In this document: positions 9,549 to 17,867 of the stretch, in pieces
Layout: every line of letters starts with the position of its first letter
Position numbering within the stretch: the first letter of the stretch is position 1
Source of the DNA: Coemansia sp. RSA 1200
Lineage: Eukaryota; Kickxellomycota; Kickxellomycetes; Kickxellales; Kickxellaceae
NCBI GenBank assembly: GCA_027578915.1
Contig: JANBTT010000024.1
Location: 97,622-161,621, forward strand
Length of the DNA stretch: 64,000 nt
Direction: 5' to 3'
The notes under the pieces: model-generated
What the model was told of the DNA's origin: nothing
Database searches by the model: none
What the model saw: the letters and a program-made list of their open reading frames with translations, nothing else
Made by a program: the position numbers and the translations under genes

Positions 9549-11405
9549 TTACTTTGCTGTCTCCTTGCTTGTGTCGCGGTCTAGCGTAACAATGGTCACC
9601 GAGATGTCGTCGCGGAAGCTGCGCGAGTGAGGTGGCGGAATGGCCAGGAGTCTGCGGATGACAGAGTCGCTTCTGCGGCCAAGACGGTCGGTAGACAGGG
9701 CGGAGCGGATCAGATGCGTGGCAGCGTTCTTGTCGTGTGTGGTTGCGGCTGAATCCTCGGCATTTGCAGTGGTGCCGTTCGCCTCGTACCACTGCGCAAC
9801 AGAGTCAACCACCTCAGCGTCTGACAGCTGATCGTAAAGTCCATCTGACGCAATAACAATGAACTTGTCGTTCTCGTTCAGCTGGTGCCTGACAATAACC
9901 GGCTTTGCCGTGACGTAGGGCGGCGTGGCAAAGTTGGACGGCGTGGAAGCGTACCGGTGGCCGCGCGAGCGCAGGATCGGGAACAGGTCCTGCTGCACCT
10001 CAAGCGGCCACTTGTACCGGCAGTCGCCGAAGGCGCGCGACGGCATCAGGCCGCCCAGCACACGACCTCTGGATACCACAGTGTGCTCCTCACCCGGATG
10101 CTCGCGCTTCATTCGCGCAATCTCAGTCGCGCTGCTTCCAGTCTGGTCCTCGCTCAGCCGCACAGCCTTCCACCGCCCGCTCTTCAGCCGCACACCCAGA
10201 AGCGCCCTGCTGTCGCCAGTGTTGGCAACAACCACCTCGTTGCTCTCGGCGTCAACTACCGCAACCAGTCCGCAGCTGCCTGACACCGCCGGCCCAAGCA
10301 GCTCGTCGAGCTTTGACGCATCCTGCAGTCTGCGGTACTGTGCAAGCGCTCCCTCCACGAGCTCGTAGTCCATGTTGATAAACGATGCCGTCAGCGCAAG
10401 CGACGTGCGATCCCAGTCAAGTCCGGCCTCGCGTCGCAGCTGTCCGATCGTCGACTGCAGCTTCGTGCTATTTCTGCTCCCGGCCTTGACTACGGCCGCC
10501 GTTGCGCTGTCCTTGGATTCTGTCGTAGGAAAAGAAGGCATCTGCTTGATGATCTCGAGCGCCGACTCCACCATCGGCCCAATACGCGCCGCTATCTGCT
10601 CTGCGCACAGGTACCCGGCGTGGCCATCAAAGACACCAAACATGTAGCGCGCAGTCTGCTGCTGCTCCTGTTGCTGCTCTGGATCATGCGTCTCCAGCGG
10701 CTTCCACATCAGATAGTCCTCAATCGGATCGTTCGAAGACACCTGGTTTGCATCCACTCGCAGTCTCAATCCCTTTGCGCCCCGCAATCCCCACGATGTC
10801 TCTTTGGCCGTCAGAATCGCATCCACCTCGTCCTCCGTAAGCATCCCCAGCCGCCTGGCCTCCTCCCGTCTCTGCTCGCGCGTCAACCCATCCAGCTTCC
10901 GACGCGCATCGCTGCGTTTCACCGCCACCGACTCTAGCGGTGTTTGCAAGGCAGTTGGTTGGAGCTCTGAGCCAGCAACAGTACTGCTGGGCGTGGTATT
11001 GATCTCGGTGCCGCTCTTTGGGCTTCGTAGAAACGCGTACCCCGTCACGCCAATCAACGTAAGAACCCCGCCAATTGCAAACGTAAGCGAACGCTTGTTG
11101 CCCGATGACGCTGCGGTCTTGTTCGATGCTGCAGATAACTTCTCCTCCGCACTGCCACCACCTGCTGCTGCTACGGACTTTTCGCTCTTCTTGTTCTCGC
11201 CGCCCGAGTCGCTCTTGCTTGTCGTGCTGTACGCGCTGCCCTTGTTGATCCGTCGTCTCATGTCCATTGTTGGGCTCGTGTTACCGGTAACCATGTGTAG
11301 CTGGTAATGCTGGTGCTGCGTTGCTGCTATTGCTACTACTGGTGCTGGTCTGACACACCACCGTTGCTGAAGGCCTGTAGCTAATGGTTTGAAACGCAAA
11401 TACAT
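9549..11405 (-). CDS. Mitochondrial PP2C-type protein phosphatase (PTC5-like, probable pyruvate dehydrogenase phosphatase)
   Basis: 618 residues. The N-terminus is Arg-rich and poor in acidic residues (MYLRFKPLATGLQQRWCVRP), like a mitochondrial presequence, and a membrane segment SLTFAIGGVLTLIGVTGYAF lies near residue 110. The PP2C domain shows the metal-binding FGVFDGHAG, then VANTGDSRAL, the acidic IVIASDGLYDQL and the closing DDISVTIVTLD. The layout matches yeast Ptc5, an intermembrane-space phosphatase that reactivates the pyruvate dehydrogenase E1 subunit. An alternative is another mitochondrial PP2C (Ptc6 type). Long inserts (about residues 305-335) are low-complexity. Single exon. Confidence 0.85.
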   Translation of the reverse strand: MYLRFKPLATGLQQRWCVRPAPVVAIAATQHQHYQLHMVTGNTSPTMDMRRRINKGSAYSTTSKSDSGGENKKSEKSVAAAGGGSAEEKLSAASNKTAASSGNKRSLTFAIGGVLTLIGVTGYAFLRSPKSGTEINTTPSSTVAGSELQPTALQTPLESVAVKRSDARRKLDGLTREQRREEARRLGMLTEDEVDAILTAKETSWGLRGAKGLRLRVDANQVSSNDPIEDYLMWKPLETHDPEQQQEQQQTARYMFGVFDGHAGYLCAEQIAARIGPMVESALEIIKQMPSFPTTESKDSATAAVVKAGSRNSTKLQSTIGQLRREAGLDWDRTSLALTASFINMDYELVEGALAQYRRLQDASKLDELLGPAVSGSCGLVAVVDAESNEVVVANTGDSRALLGVRLKSGRWKAVRLSEDQTGSSATEIARMKREHPGEEHTVVSRGRVLGGLMPSRAFGDCRYKWPLEVQQDLFPILRSRGHRYASTPSNFATPPYVTAKPVIVRHQLNENDKFIVIASDGLYDQLSDAEVVDSVAQWYEANGTTANAEDSAATTHDKNAATHLIRSALSTDRLGRRSDSVIRRLLAIPPPHSRSFRDDISVTIVTLDRDTSKETAK

Positions 11406-11920
11406 TTATTATGACACTATACCGTTGCTGCTGTTGTTGTGGCACGCAGAGATTGGGTTTTGAAAGGAAGAGAGTAGATTCGGGGAGAAACAAAAAGTTA
11501 ATGAATTATGCAAATTGCCACCATTTCAGTATCTTTATCAGAAGAAAGTCCAAAAAAAAGGTGAAACAACAAGAAAAATGTGTTGCTAAAAGCGAAAAAA
11601 AGAATGTGTGGTAACTTGCCCCCTCATCCATCTCGCAATCCGAGGTTAAAAACAAAAAGGCAGTAATGGTAATCGCATTTGATCTGATCGGTAGCGTTGA
11701 TTATCTTTTTTTTTGTATATGAATTTTTTTATTCCAGCACACCAAATAATGTGTTAATGTTGAAAAGGTCTAATAATTCAAAACTCTTTTCTTTAAACTC
11801 TTCACATTCTTAGTATATTCTTTTTCTCTCCAACACCTCCTAGATAAAAAAGGAGCAGGCGATAATCCCATATTTTGTACATTAACATCCTCAAGGAATA
11901 ATTTGTTTTTTTCTTCCTCA
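11406..11920. other. Divergent promoter region between PTC5-like and FAF1-like genes
   Basis: About 515 AT-rich bases separating two divergently transcribed genes. No further gene recognised. Confidence 0.4.
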
Positions 11921-12643
11921 ATGCCAACCAGGATTCGACCGACAGCTAAACGCGCGCCAGAGGTGGTTGTGTTCAACGACACCACACGAGCAAAACCAAC
12001 AAGCAGCAAGCACGAGTACAAGGCATTCATGGCGACCAAAATAAGCAAGCTAAACAGCGACAGCGCGGTGACCGCACCACGGCAAACAAAAGAGGAGCAG
12101 CGGGAGGAGCAGGAGGACCGGAGACATGATAGGGAGGTGGAGGACCTGCTAACCGAAGGCAAGCTGATGATCGAGCGGCTCCACGAATCCCAGCTAACCG
12201 GCCGTGAGCGCCACAAGTACAATACGCAGAAGCTGGCTAAACTTGGAATGAAGGTGAGAGGCAAGGAGAAAATGCCTGCCGATATGTTTTTTGCGGTCCA
12301 GAAGAACAGACAGGCACGGGCCGACAAACATATTCAGGATGCTAAGGACAGGGGTATTCTGAATGCTTCGATGAAGCGCGAACTGGAGCTCATGTACACT
12401 GGCAAATCCTCCACCGCAGATAAAAGGGACTCAAGGCCAAGGAAAGATACCGACAGAGGTCTCAGGATCGGGTCTGGCAGATTCAAGGACGGTGTGCTGC
12501 ATATCTCCAAATCCCATATCGATCGTGTCAGTGGCAGTGGCTCGGCCGCGCGGATTGGGAAATCAAAGAAGAGTGGGAAACCACACAAGAGAGCTTCTGG
12601 TGGTGGTGGTGGTGGCGGTGGTTCCAAGAAACATCGCCGCTAG
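11921..12643 (+). CDS. 40S ribosome assembly factor of the FAF1/C1orf131 (DUF4602) type
   Basis: 240 residues from the ATG at 11921 (MPTRIRPTAKR). Upstream in-frame codons lack an ATG. The middle has a charged helical stretch (EEQREEQEDRRHDREVEDLL), then LTGRERHKYNTQKLAKLGMK followed by KMPADMFFAVQKNRQARA. This resembles the C-terminal DUF4602 signature of human C1orf131 and yeast Faf1, in which G-x(4)-K-x-A-x-x-LG-x-K is followed by a P and a basic helix. The protein ends in a Lys/Gly-rich tail (glycine run, then SKKHRR) suitable for nucleolar localisation. The family acts in the small-subunit processome for 18S rRNA processing. Assignment by recalled motif only. Confidence 0.65.
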   Translation: MPTRIRPTAKRAPEVVVFNDTTRAKPTSSKHEYKAFMATKISKLNSDSAVTAPRQTKEEQREEQEDRRHDREVEDLLTEGKLMIERLHESQLTGRERHKYNTQKLAKLGMKVRGKEKMPADMFFAVQKNRQARADKHIQDAKDRGILNASMKRELELMYTGKSSTADKRDSRPRKDTDRGLRIGSGRFKDGVLHISKSHIDRVSGSGSAARIGKSKKSGKPHKRASGGGGGGGGSKKHRR

Positions 12644-13880
12644 ATGCAACTTGTTTCATATTTCTATTATATTTAATGTATTAATGGGGTGATCATTTCA
12701 AGATGAAGGTGTGAGGATGAGTCATTAAAACTATACTAGATGTCCAAATTGAAATATATCCACTTTTTTGCAATTCATCCATCATTTAAAATTTTAATAT
12801 AGAACAGCTAATAATAGAAATGGGGGCGTGTGACCAATCTATTTATTCTATATTTTGCATGGATATCATATTGCTAAGCAGTTGTTCCATAGATAAAGGT
12901 AAAGAATCATTGTAATTTTTCTTTAGAATCCGAGGAAATTAGCCACATTCCTATTACCTTTTTTTGACTATTACATACATTTAAAGATGAAAAAGTTTAT
13001 ATGGCTCTTATACACAAGAAAATACGCACCGAAATGATTGAATATAATAGATGTCAAAGATAATGCCACAAAAAAATTAAAAAAAGAGTTGAACATTAAC
13101 GTAAAGTTTTTGGTTACAAATCCTGAACTATACACGGTGAAATATATGTTACGCCCATAAAGCCAGTCTTAAGTTAATATAGGTAATAGAGCAAACATCT
13201 ATTACATTGAGTAAGTTACTTCCAGCCATTTTTCTCTGATCAGTCTTGTTCTATGCCATTATGCTGGTCTGTTGCAAAAATAGATCTTCCAACTAGTCGC
13301 CTGGCGTAACGATGTAGAGGAAGGTGTTTCATCTTTGGCGGAACCAACAATTCCACTGCCGGCTGTTAGATTACGGCTTTTGAACAAACGCTACACCTCA
13401 CTAGACATGGGCCTTAATGCCATTGTAAAGGTAAAGCAACATTCTATATATGTATTAGAAAGCATCACTTTGTGACTATTAAAGCCAAAACCCTAGTGAC
13501 AGCTGCTCACAAAGCAATTGTGCTGTTTTCCCAATAAAACTAATCTTTGGTGCAAGTAGGCTGTTTTATAGTACAATATAAATAAACCAATAGATTGTCT
13601 AAAAGGAATATTAAAGCATCAATTTTTTTTACTGAAATGTGGTGCATACCCTACGTTTTGAGTATATCCATTGAAATCGTTACATTATTTGCAATTCTCG
13701 GTAGTTGAAAAACAATTTATATAAGCTGTATGTTATATTTTTAGAAGCCTTTACAGACAAACATCTTTTAACTTGTATATATATTTTATATTTGAGAAGT
13801 CAGTCTGACAGCCAACTAGATATTAGATTTGGTTTTTTTTGTAGATCGAATTAAAAGACGGCTACTGTAATCCATTGGTC
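12644..13880. other. AT-rich accessory intergenic region
   Basis: About 1.2 kb, much poorer in GC than the flanking genes and rich in A/T tracts. It contains one GC-richer, coding-like island at 13284-13475 (listed separately). No other gene or RNA recognised. Confidence 0.4.
13284..13475 (+). pseudogene. Coding-like island of unknown origin (possible exon relic)
   Basis: An open stretch of 63 codons with no early ATG. It begins right after a TAG at 13281 (which could equally be a splice acceptor) and ends at TGA 13473. It reads LVAWRNDVEEGVSSLAEPTI, then PLPAVRLRLLNKRYTSLDMG, with balanced amino acids and higher GC than its AT-rich surroundings. GTAAAG at about 13425-13436 could be a donor. 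The sequence looks like a piece of a real protein, but I do not recognise it. The opposite strand also has an open frame, so orientation is uncertain. Confidence 0.3.
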
Positions 13881-14403
13881 GCATATGTCAATTTCACCCC
13901 AATCCCTCCCCCATTTTTAATGAAAGCTGGAAAATGTTTTAACTGTAATCCGTAGATGGGCTCAATGTAGATAGGGGACGCTCACTGAAGCTCATACGGG
14001 AAACTAAAACCAGAAGCATGCCCTCATGATGTGAATTATCTAATTTTTACTAAATGTGGAATATTATAAAACAATATATTCATAAGCCTACATCTCATTC
14101 ATCAAAAACTCACGCGCTATTCAGTCAAACAAAGTAGTCTCCATTACAAAGCACATTCACGAAATGTCTTGTTATTAAATGATTATGCAACAGTCAATAT
14201 TTTGCCCCATTCTAGCAATAAAATATCTAATTGCTGAGTAAAATACCTAAAGCTTACATGATGGCTAATTCAACCATACTAAACTCACCGTTTTGATGTT
14301 GGTTTGTTGTAATATAAAAGGGCAAGGAATTCTGCCTGTTTTTCAATCCAAATTATTATTCATTTTCATATATAACATTGCAACCATCGATTAGACATAG
14401 GAA
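13880..14403 (+). promoter_or_regulatory. Shared promoter module of the small ubiquitin-like gene family, copy 1
   Basis: About 520 bases upstream of the gene at 14404 align by eye with 37,890-38,444. Shared landmarks are CTCACGCGCT at 14109-14118, TTGATGTTGGTTTGTTGTAA just before a TATA box (TATAAAA 14313-14319, 91 bp before the ATG), GAATTCTGCCTGTT, and AACCATCGA close to the start codon. The last 180 bases differ from the third copy (39,590-39,770) at only about 7 positions. Conserved spacing of TATA box to ATG indicates a functional core promoter and leader. Confidence 0.7.
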
Positions 14404-14625
14404 ATGGCTGAGATTATTCTTACTTTTGCACCTGGTGACAACACACCTCCCCAATCAACTTTCTCAATGAGTTTTCCCAGAGGAATTACAGGAGCAGATG
14501 TTTTAGAGGAATTAAGAAAGACTAAACGAGCCATAACATTCAACACCCTTGGTTTCTCCCCAGGTGGTTCTAACGATGTTGCAGGACACAGATTTGGTAG
14601 CAATAGAACCTTATACTACACTTGA
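14404..14625 (+). CDS. Small ubiquitin-like (beta-grasp-like) protein, family copy 1
   Basis: 73 residues, single exon, ATG start shared with its paralogue. Layout by eye: strand EIILTF, strand FSMSFPRG, helix TGADVLEELRKTK, strand AITFN, loop, and a final strand RTLYYT. This order and length resemble ubiquitin (beta-beta-alpha-beta...beta, 76 residues), but there is no C-terminal Gly-Gly and clear sequence identity to ubiquitin is lacking, so the fold is inference. 60% identical to the protein at 39771, with residues 20-31 identical and the loops at 9-19 and 54-68 highly variable. It is convergent with AOX1, 293 bp away. No signal peptide. Function unknown. Confidence 0.7.
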   Translation: MAEIILTFAPGDNTPPQSTFSMSFPRGITGADVLEELRKTKRAITFNTLGFSPGGSNDVAGHRFGSNRTLYYT

Positions 14626-14918
14626 AATTTAGAAGAGTTTTGCAGATTATACATTGTCAAGCAAGGATTGATTAGAGTGTGTTGCTTGAGTTGGCCATAG
14701 TTTTTATTTTTATGGAAACCACGACCAAATGAATAAAACAAGACGAAAAGAGTGAAAGAAATAAAGAAATAAATTGAGAAATTTGTAAGAAAGTAATTGG
14801 TATTTTTCGTAAACTGACAAACAAACAAACAAAATCCCTTGAATAGGGAGCAATGAAAGAACAAGAACAGACAATTGTCGCTATTATAAACTTTATTACG
14901 AAACATTTCATAACAAGC

Positions 14919-15899
14919 TCAGTACTTTATGTGCGGCTTGTCGTCAGCATGGTCCAGATCTTCGTACAGACTTTCACGACCAGCACGGATGCGGTCGCTG
15001 AAATGGTGGTTGGTGTCGCGGTGGAGAGCCTCGTCAGCACGAACAGCAAGCACAACATCGCGCAACGTAGCAGAATCGTCGAGATTCCAGTAGGCAACAG
15101 CAATGGCGGGGGCCTTGACGTTGTCGATTCTTCCAGCATCAATTTCCTTAATAAAATGGGTGTACGATGTGACAGCCTCTTCTTCCAGATAACCCACAAC
15201 GCGGTGCGCAGTGCGTGGGCTGACCATATAGAGCAGTGAAAAGACCGCAAAGAAGCCGGTCTGCACAGTCGCAATAAGTGCGCGCTCCCACAGCACAGGC
15301 TTTCCAACCTCCATCCACGTCATCAGATGCATGCGCTCGTTCTCGGCTTCGTGCAACAAATGTCCAATCCACCCGCCGTCGTGCCGCATTCCCTGGAGCG
15401 ACTTTATATGACGGATGAGCGCGCCAACCATGCCTGGTACAGCAGCCACCACTTCAAGCATCACGGATCTATGGAGATACTTGTTTCGGAAGAAAACATC
15501 CGTGGGTTTGCGGGCGCTTTTCACTGCATAGTACGCAATGGTGTCGGCAATATTTTCCGGCTTACGATGTTTTCTGACCCCGATATCCAGATCCTCGAGA
15601 TCCTTTGTACCCCACCGGCGTTCCATGGTATCGGCACGTATGGGAAGCGGGGTCATTGGAATCCTGAGCTCACGTGGCATATCTTCCACCAGTGGATCTT
15701 GGCTTTGTTCTATTTCCTTTAGAACAGTTACTGAAGAGGAAGCTTTTGCGTCCTGTCTGGCAAGTTTGGCCATGAATTTCTGAGCACGGAGCGTGGATTT
15801 GATACCAAAGCTACGAGCGGAAATGACGTTTGTCTGGAGCAGATGAAGATCAGCACCCCTTAGCACGACTGTTGCTCTGGTAGATAAAAGTGCCGACAT
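14919..15899 (-). CDS. AOX1: Alternative oxidase 1 (mitochondrial ubiquinol oxidase)
   Basis: 326 residues. An N-terminal presequence with Arg/Ser (to about residue 35, ISARSFGIKS) precedes the di-iron oxidase domain. All four glutamate/histidine motifs are visible: HRSVMLEVVAAVPGM, LHEAENERMHL, LEEEAVTSYTHF and RADEALHRDTNH. AOX passes electrons from ubiquinol straight to oxygen at the inner membrane, bypassing complexes III and IV. The last 156 residues are identical to AOX2 at 40289-41320, whereas the first 170 are only roughly half identical. The identical block continues into the 3' flank, so it was shared recently by gene conversion or segmental copying. Single exon. Confidence 0.97.
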   Translation of the reverse strand: MSALLSTRATVVLRGADLHLLQTNVISARSFGIKSTLRAQKFMAKLARQDAKASSSVTVLKEIEQSQDPLVEDMPRELRIPMTPLPIRADTMERRWGTKDLEDLDIGVRKHRKPENIADTIAYYAVKSARKPTDVFFRNKYLHRSVMLEVVAAVPGMVGALIRHIKSLQGMRHDGGWIGHLLHEAENERMHLMTWMEVGKPVLWERALIATVQTGFFAVFSLLYMVSPRTAHRVVGYLEEEAVTSYTHFIKEIDAGRIDNVKAPAIAVAYWNLDDSATLRDVVLAVRADEALHRDTNHHFSDRIRAGRESLYEDLDHADDKPHIKY

Positions 15900-16344
15900 T
15901 GCGAGAACTAGATAAAATTTTGTACTTTAGAAAAAGTAAAGAGAGAAGTATATGTGGTAGGATATTGAAATACAATAGAACTATATGGAAATATTGTAAA
16001 TATCCCAGCAGCATACCAGATATTTATCCATCTCTCGTTACAAGATGCAGATAATGTCGGGCATTTGTTTTTTTCTGTAGGCAGCAATGGTTTGGCTTAT
16101 GTGTAATAACATTCCGGTTTGGTCCGTTGTGAGCCATCTGGAGACACTAGTTTAAAAATATGAGAAAAAAAGTGGGGAAGGGCAAAGTGTGTGTGAATTG
16201 GTTGAAAAGGTTCCGGAATGATTCACGTAATCATTGCTGACGGGTAATTTTGCCAAATGTTCTGTCGTTGTTTATTTTTCTCGGCAGCCCAAAAAAAATA
16301 TGCCGCACTCAACATTATAAGATATTTATAGATTTGTGCTTGAA
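15900..16344. other. Intergenic region upstream of AOX1
   Basis: About 445 AT-rich bases between AOX1 and a rightward small open frame. Not similar to the AOX2 upstream region by eye. No gene recognised. Confidence 0.4.
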
Positions 16345-16551
16345 ATGCAAAAACAGTACAGCAGAAGAGCTTTATCGCTGCATGGTTCTCCTGCCGGTGG
16401 TGGTTTAAAAGCAAAAGCTTTGCGATTATTCCTAAAGTTACCATATGCAGCTATTATTACCTCTTGCTTTATTACCACTAGAGTCAAACCTGAGAATACT
16501 GAATCACCTAAGTATGAAATCTGGTGCTACGAGCCATTGTGGACGGGATGA
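16345..16551 (+). CDS. Possible small mitochondrial/membrane protein (68 residues)
   Basis: Open frame from ATG 16345 to TGA 16549-16551. The N-terminus is basic with Arg/Ser (MQKQYSRRALSLHGS), like a targeting peptide. A short hydrophobic stretch LPYAAIITSCFITT could span or sit in a membrane, and the tail KYEIWCYEPLWTG is rich in aromatic residues. The amino-acid balance looks protein-like, but I recognise no family. The gene starts about 450 bp from AOX1, diverging from it. It may be a small respiratory-chain accessory protein, which is a guess. Confidence 0.35.
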   Translation: MQKQYSRRALSLHGSPAGGGLKAKALRLFLKLPYAAIITSCFITTRVKPENTESPKYEIWCYEPLWTG

Positions 16552-16844
16552 GATATGTATATGCTTTTCAAAAGACCCGATGAATGTGCGTAAATCGATC
16601 ACAGATCATGCTGACAACAACAATAACAGCGGCATCTGCCCTTCCTGATTGGCTTTTTGTAACACAAACGCCACTTTCATTTTAGCGCCACCTTGTTTCA
16701 CAATAAAAAACCGTTTTTCTACTCTGTTCTTTTACATTCTATCTTTTTGTTTTTGCACATAATACATAGTAATGTGTGTTATTTTATTGAACCATACGTG
16801 ATAAACAGGGCTTCTCACCAAGCAACGAAGAGACTAATGACACA

Positions 16845-17735
16845 ATGAACAGTAGTAGTAGTGTACGGACACGACCGAAGCGCAAACATGAAGAAGACAC
16901 ATGCTATCTACCAAACAGTACCCCTTTCGACCAGTTTGACAAGCAGAGGCAGAGACAGAGACAGAGACGGGTATTTGCGGTGGAGGACCCCCAATTGGTG
17001 ACAACCGGAGATAATAGCCGATGCTATGACGGGATACGCGCGGGGTTTGGCGATGGGTTGGTGCTGGAGCAACAGCGGCAGCAACCACCGACAAGCAGGC
17101 GGCGCATAAACGGAATGGCAGAGCAGCAACATGATGCACTTGGCTTTTCTGCCCAGCAAAGAAGAGGAAAGAAACGTGCGGCGGCTGTCGATGGTGTTGG
17201 CAGTGGCGAAAGCGAGGCGATGGAGGGGATCCTGATGGATTGTGTCGGTGGTGGAAGCAGTCGAAAGTCAAGACGGACAAACCATCACCACCAACAACAG
17301 CAGGAGCAGCAGGAGCAGACCAGCATCCCCGCCTCCACAGGCGATCGGATCATCGTGGAACCTACTCCTTCAGCGATGCAGGAGACCTTGGGTGCATCGA
17401 TCTCTGAGAAAAATAGCCTCGGATCACAGGTGATGGCGGCGGATCCAGAAGCGGACAATATATCCGATGAAAACGATGATCACATCGGCGATGGATCAGA
17501 CATGCATCCCACCAGATTCACGGTTATTGATATCCCACTTAGCATCCGCGCACAGCCGTTTCTGCGCAGCAGTCAGAAGCAAAAGGGACAGGATGGAACG
17601 AGTAGTAGTAGCGGTGGCGGTGCGCTGGTGCTTTACACTCCACCAAACATTTTGCCGACAGAACGGCAGGATGAAGCAGTTGACGATACGACGGCATCGC
17701 CGCGCTCTTCGTCAATGGATGTCGATCAAGTGTAG
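16845..17735 (+). CDS. Hypothetical disordered protein, Gln/His/Ser-rich
   Basis: 296 residues, single exon from ATG 16845. Basic N-terminus (RTRPKRKHEED, a possible nuclear localisation signal), QRQRQRQRR, further basic clusters (RRGKKR, SRKSRR), His/Gln runs (HHHQQQQEQQEQ) and an acidic middle (DNISDENDDHIGDG). Near the C-terminus is a more conserved-looking patch, FTVIDIPLSIRAQPFLR, then ALVLYTPPNIL. This suggests a nuclear, mostly disordered regulator with a short binding motif. No family recognised. It converges on NOG1 with about 130 bp between stop codons. Confidence 0.55.
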   Translation: MNSSSSVRTRPKRKHEEDTCYLPNSTPFDQFDKQRQRQRQRRVFAVEDPQLVTTGDNSRCYDGIRAGFGDGLVLEQQRQQPPTSRRRINGMAEQQHDALGFSAQQRRGKKRAAAVDGVGSGESEAMEGILMDCVGGGSSRKSRRTNHHHQQQQEQQEQTSIPASTGDRIIVEPTPSAMQETLGASISEKNSLGSQVMAADPEADNISDENDDHIGDGSDMHPTRFTVIDIPLSIRAQPFLRSSQKQKGQDGTSSSSGGGALVLYTPPNILPTERQDEAVDDTTASPRSSSMDVDQV

Positions 17736-17867
17736 AAGAGAACTTTTTGTATAGCTCATATAATGGCAAAGAAGGGCCAAGTAAGGTGGAAAAAGGAAAC
17801 AGAACAAGTAATAAAGAAAAGGAAATTGCTAAAAGAGCCAGAAAGAAAGAATAGCAAACAACAAAGC

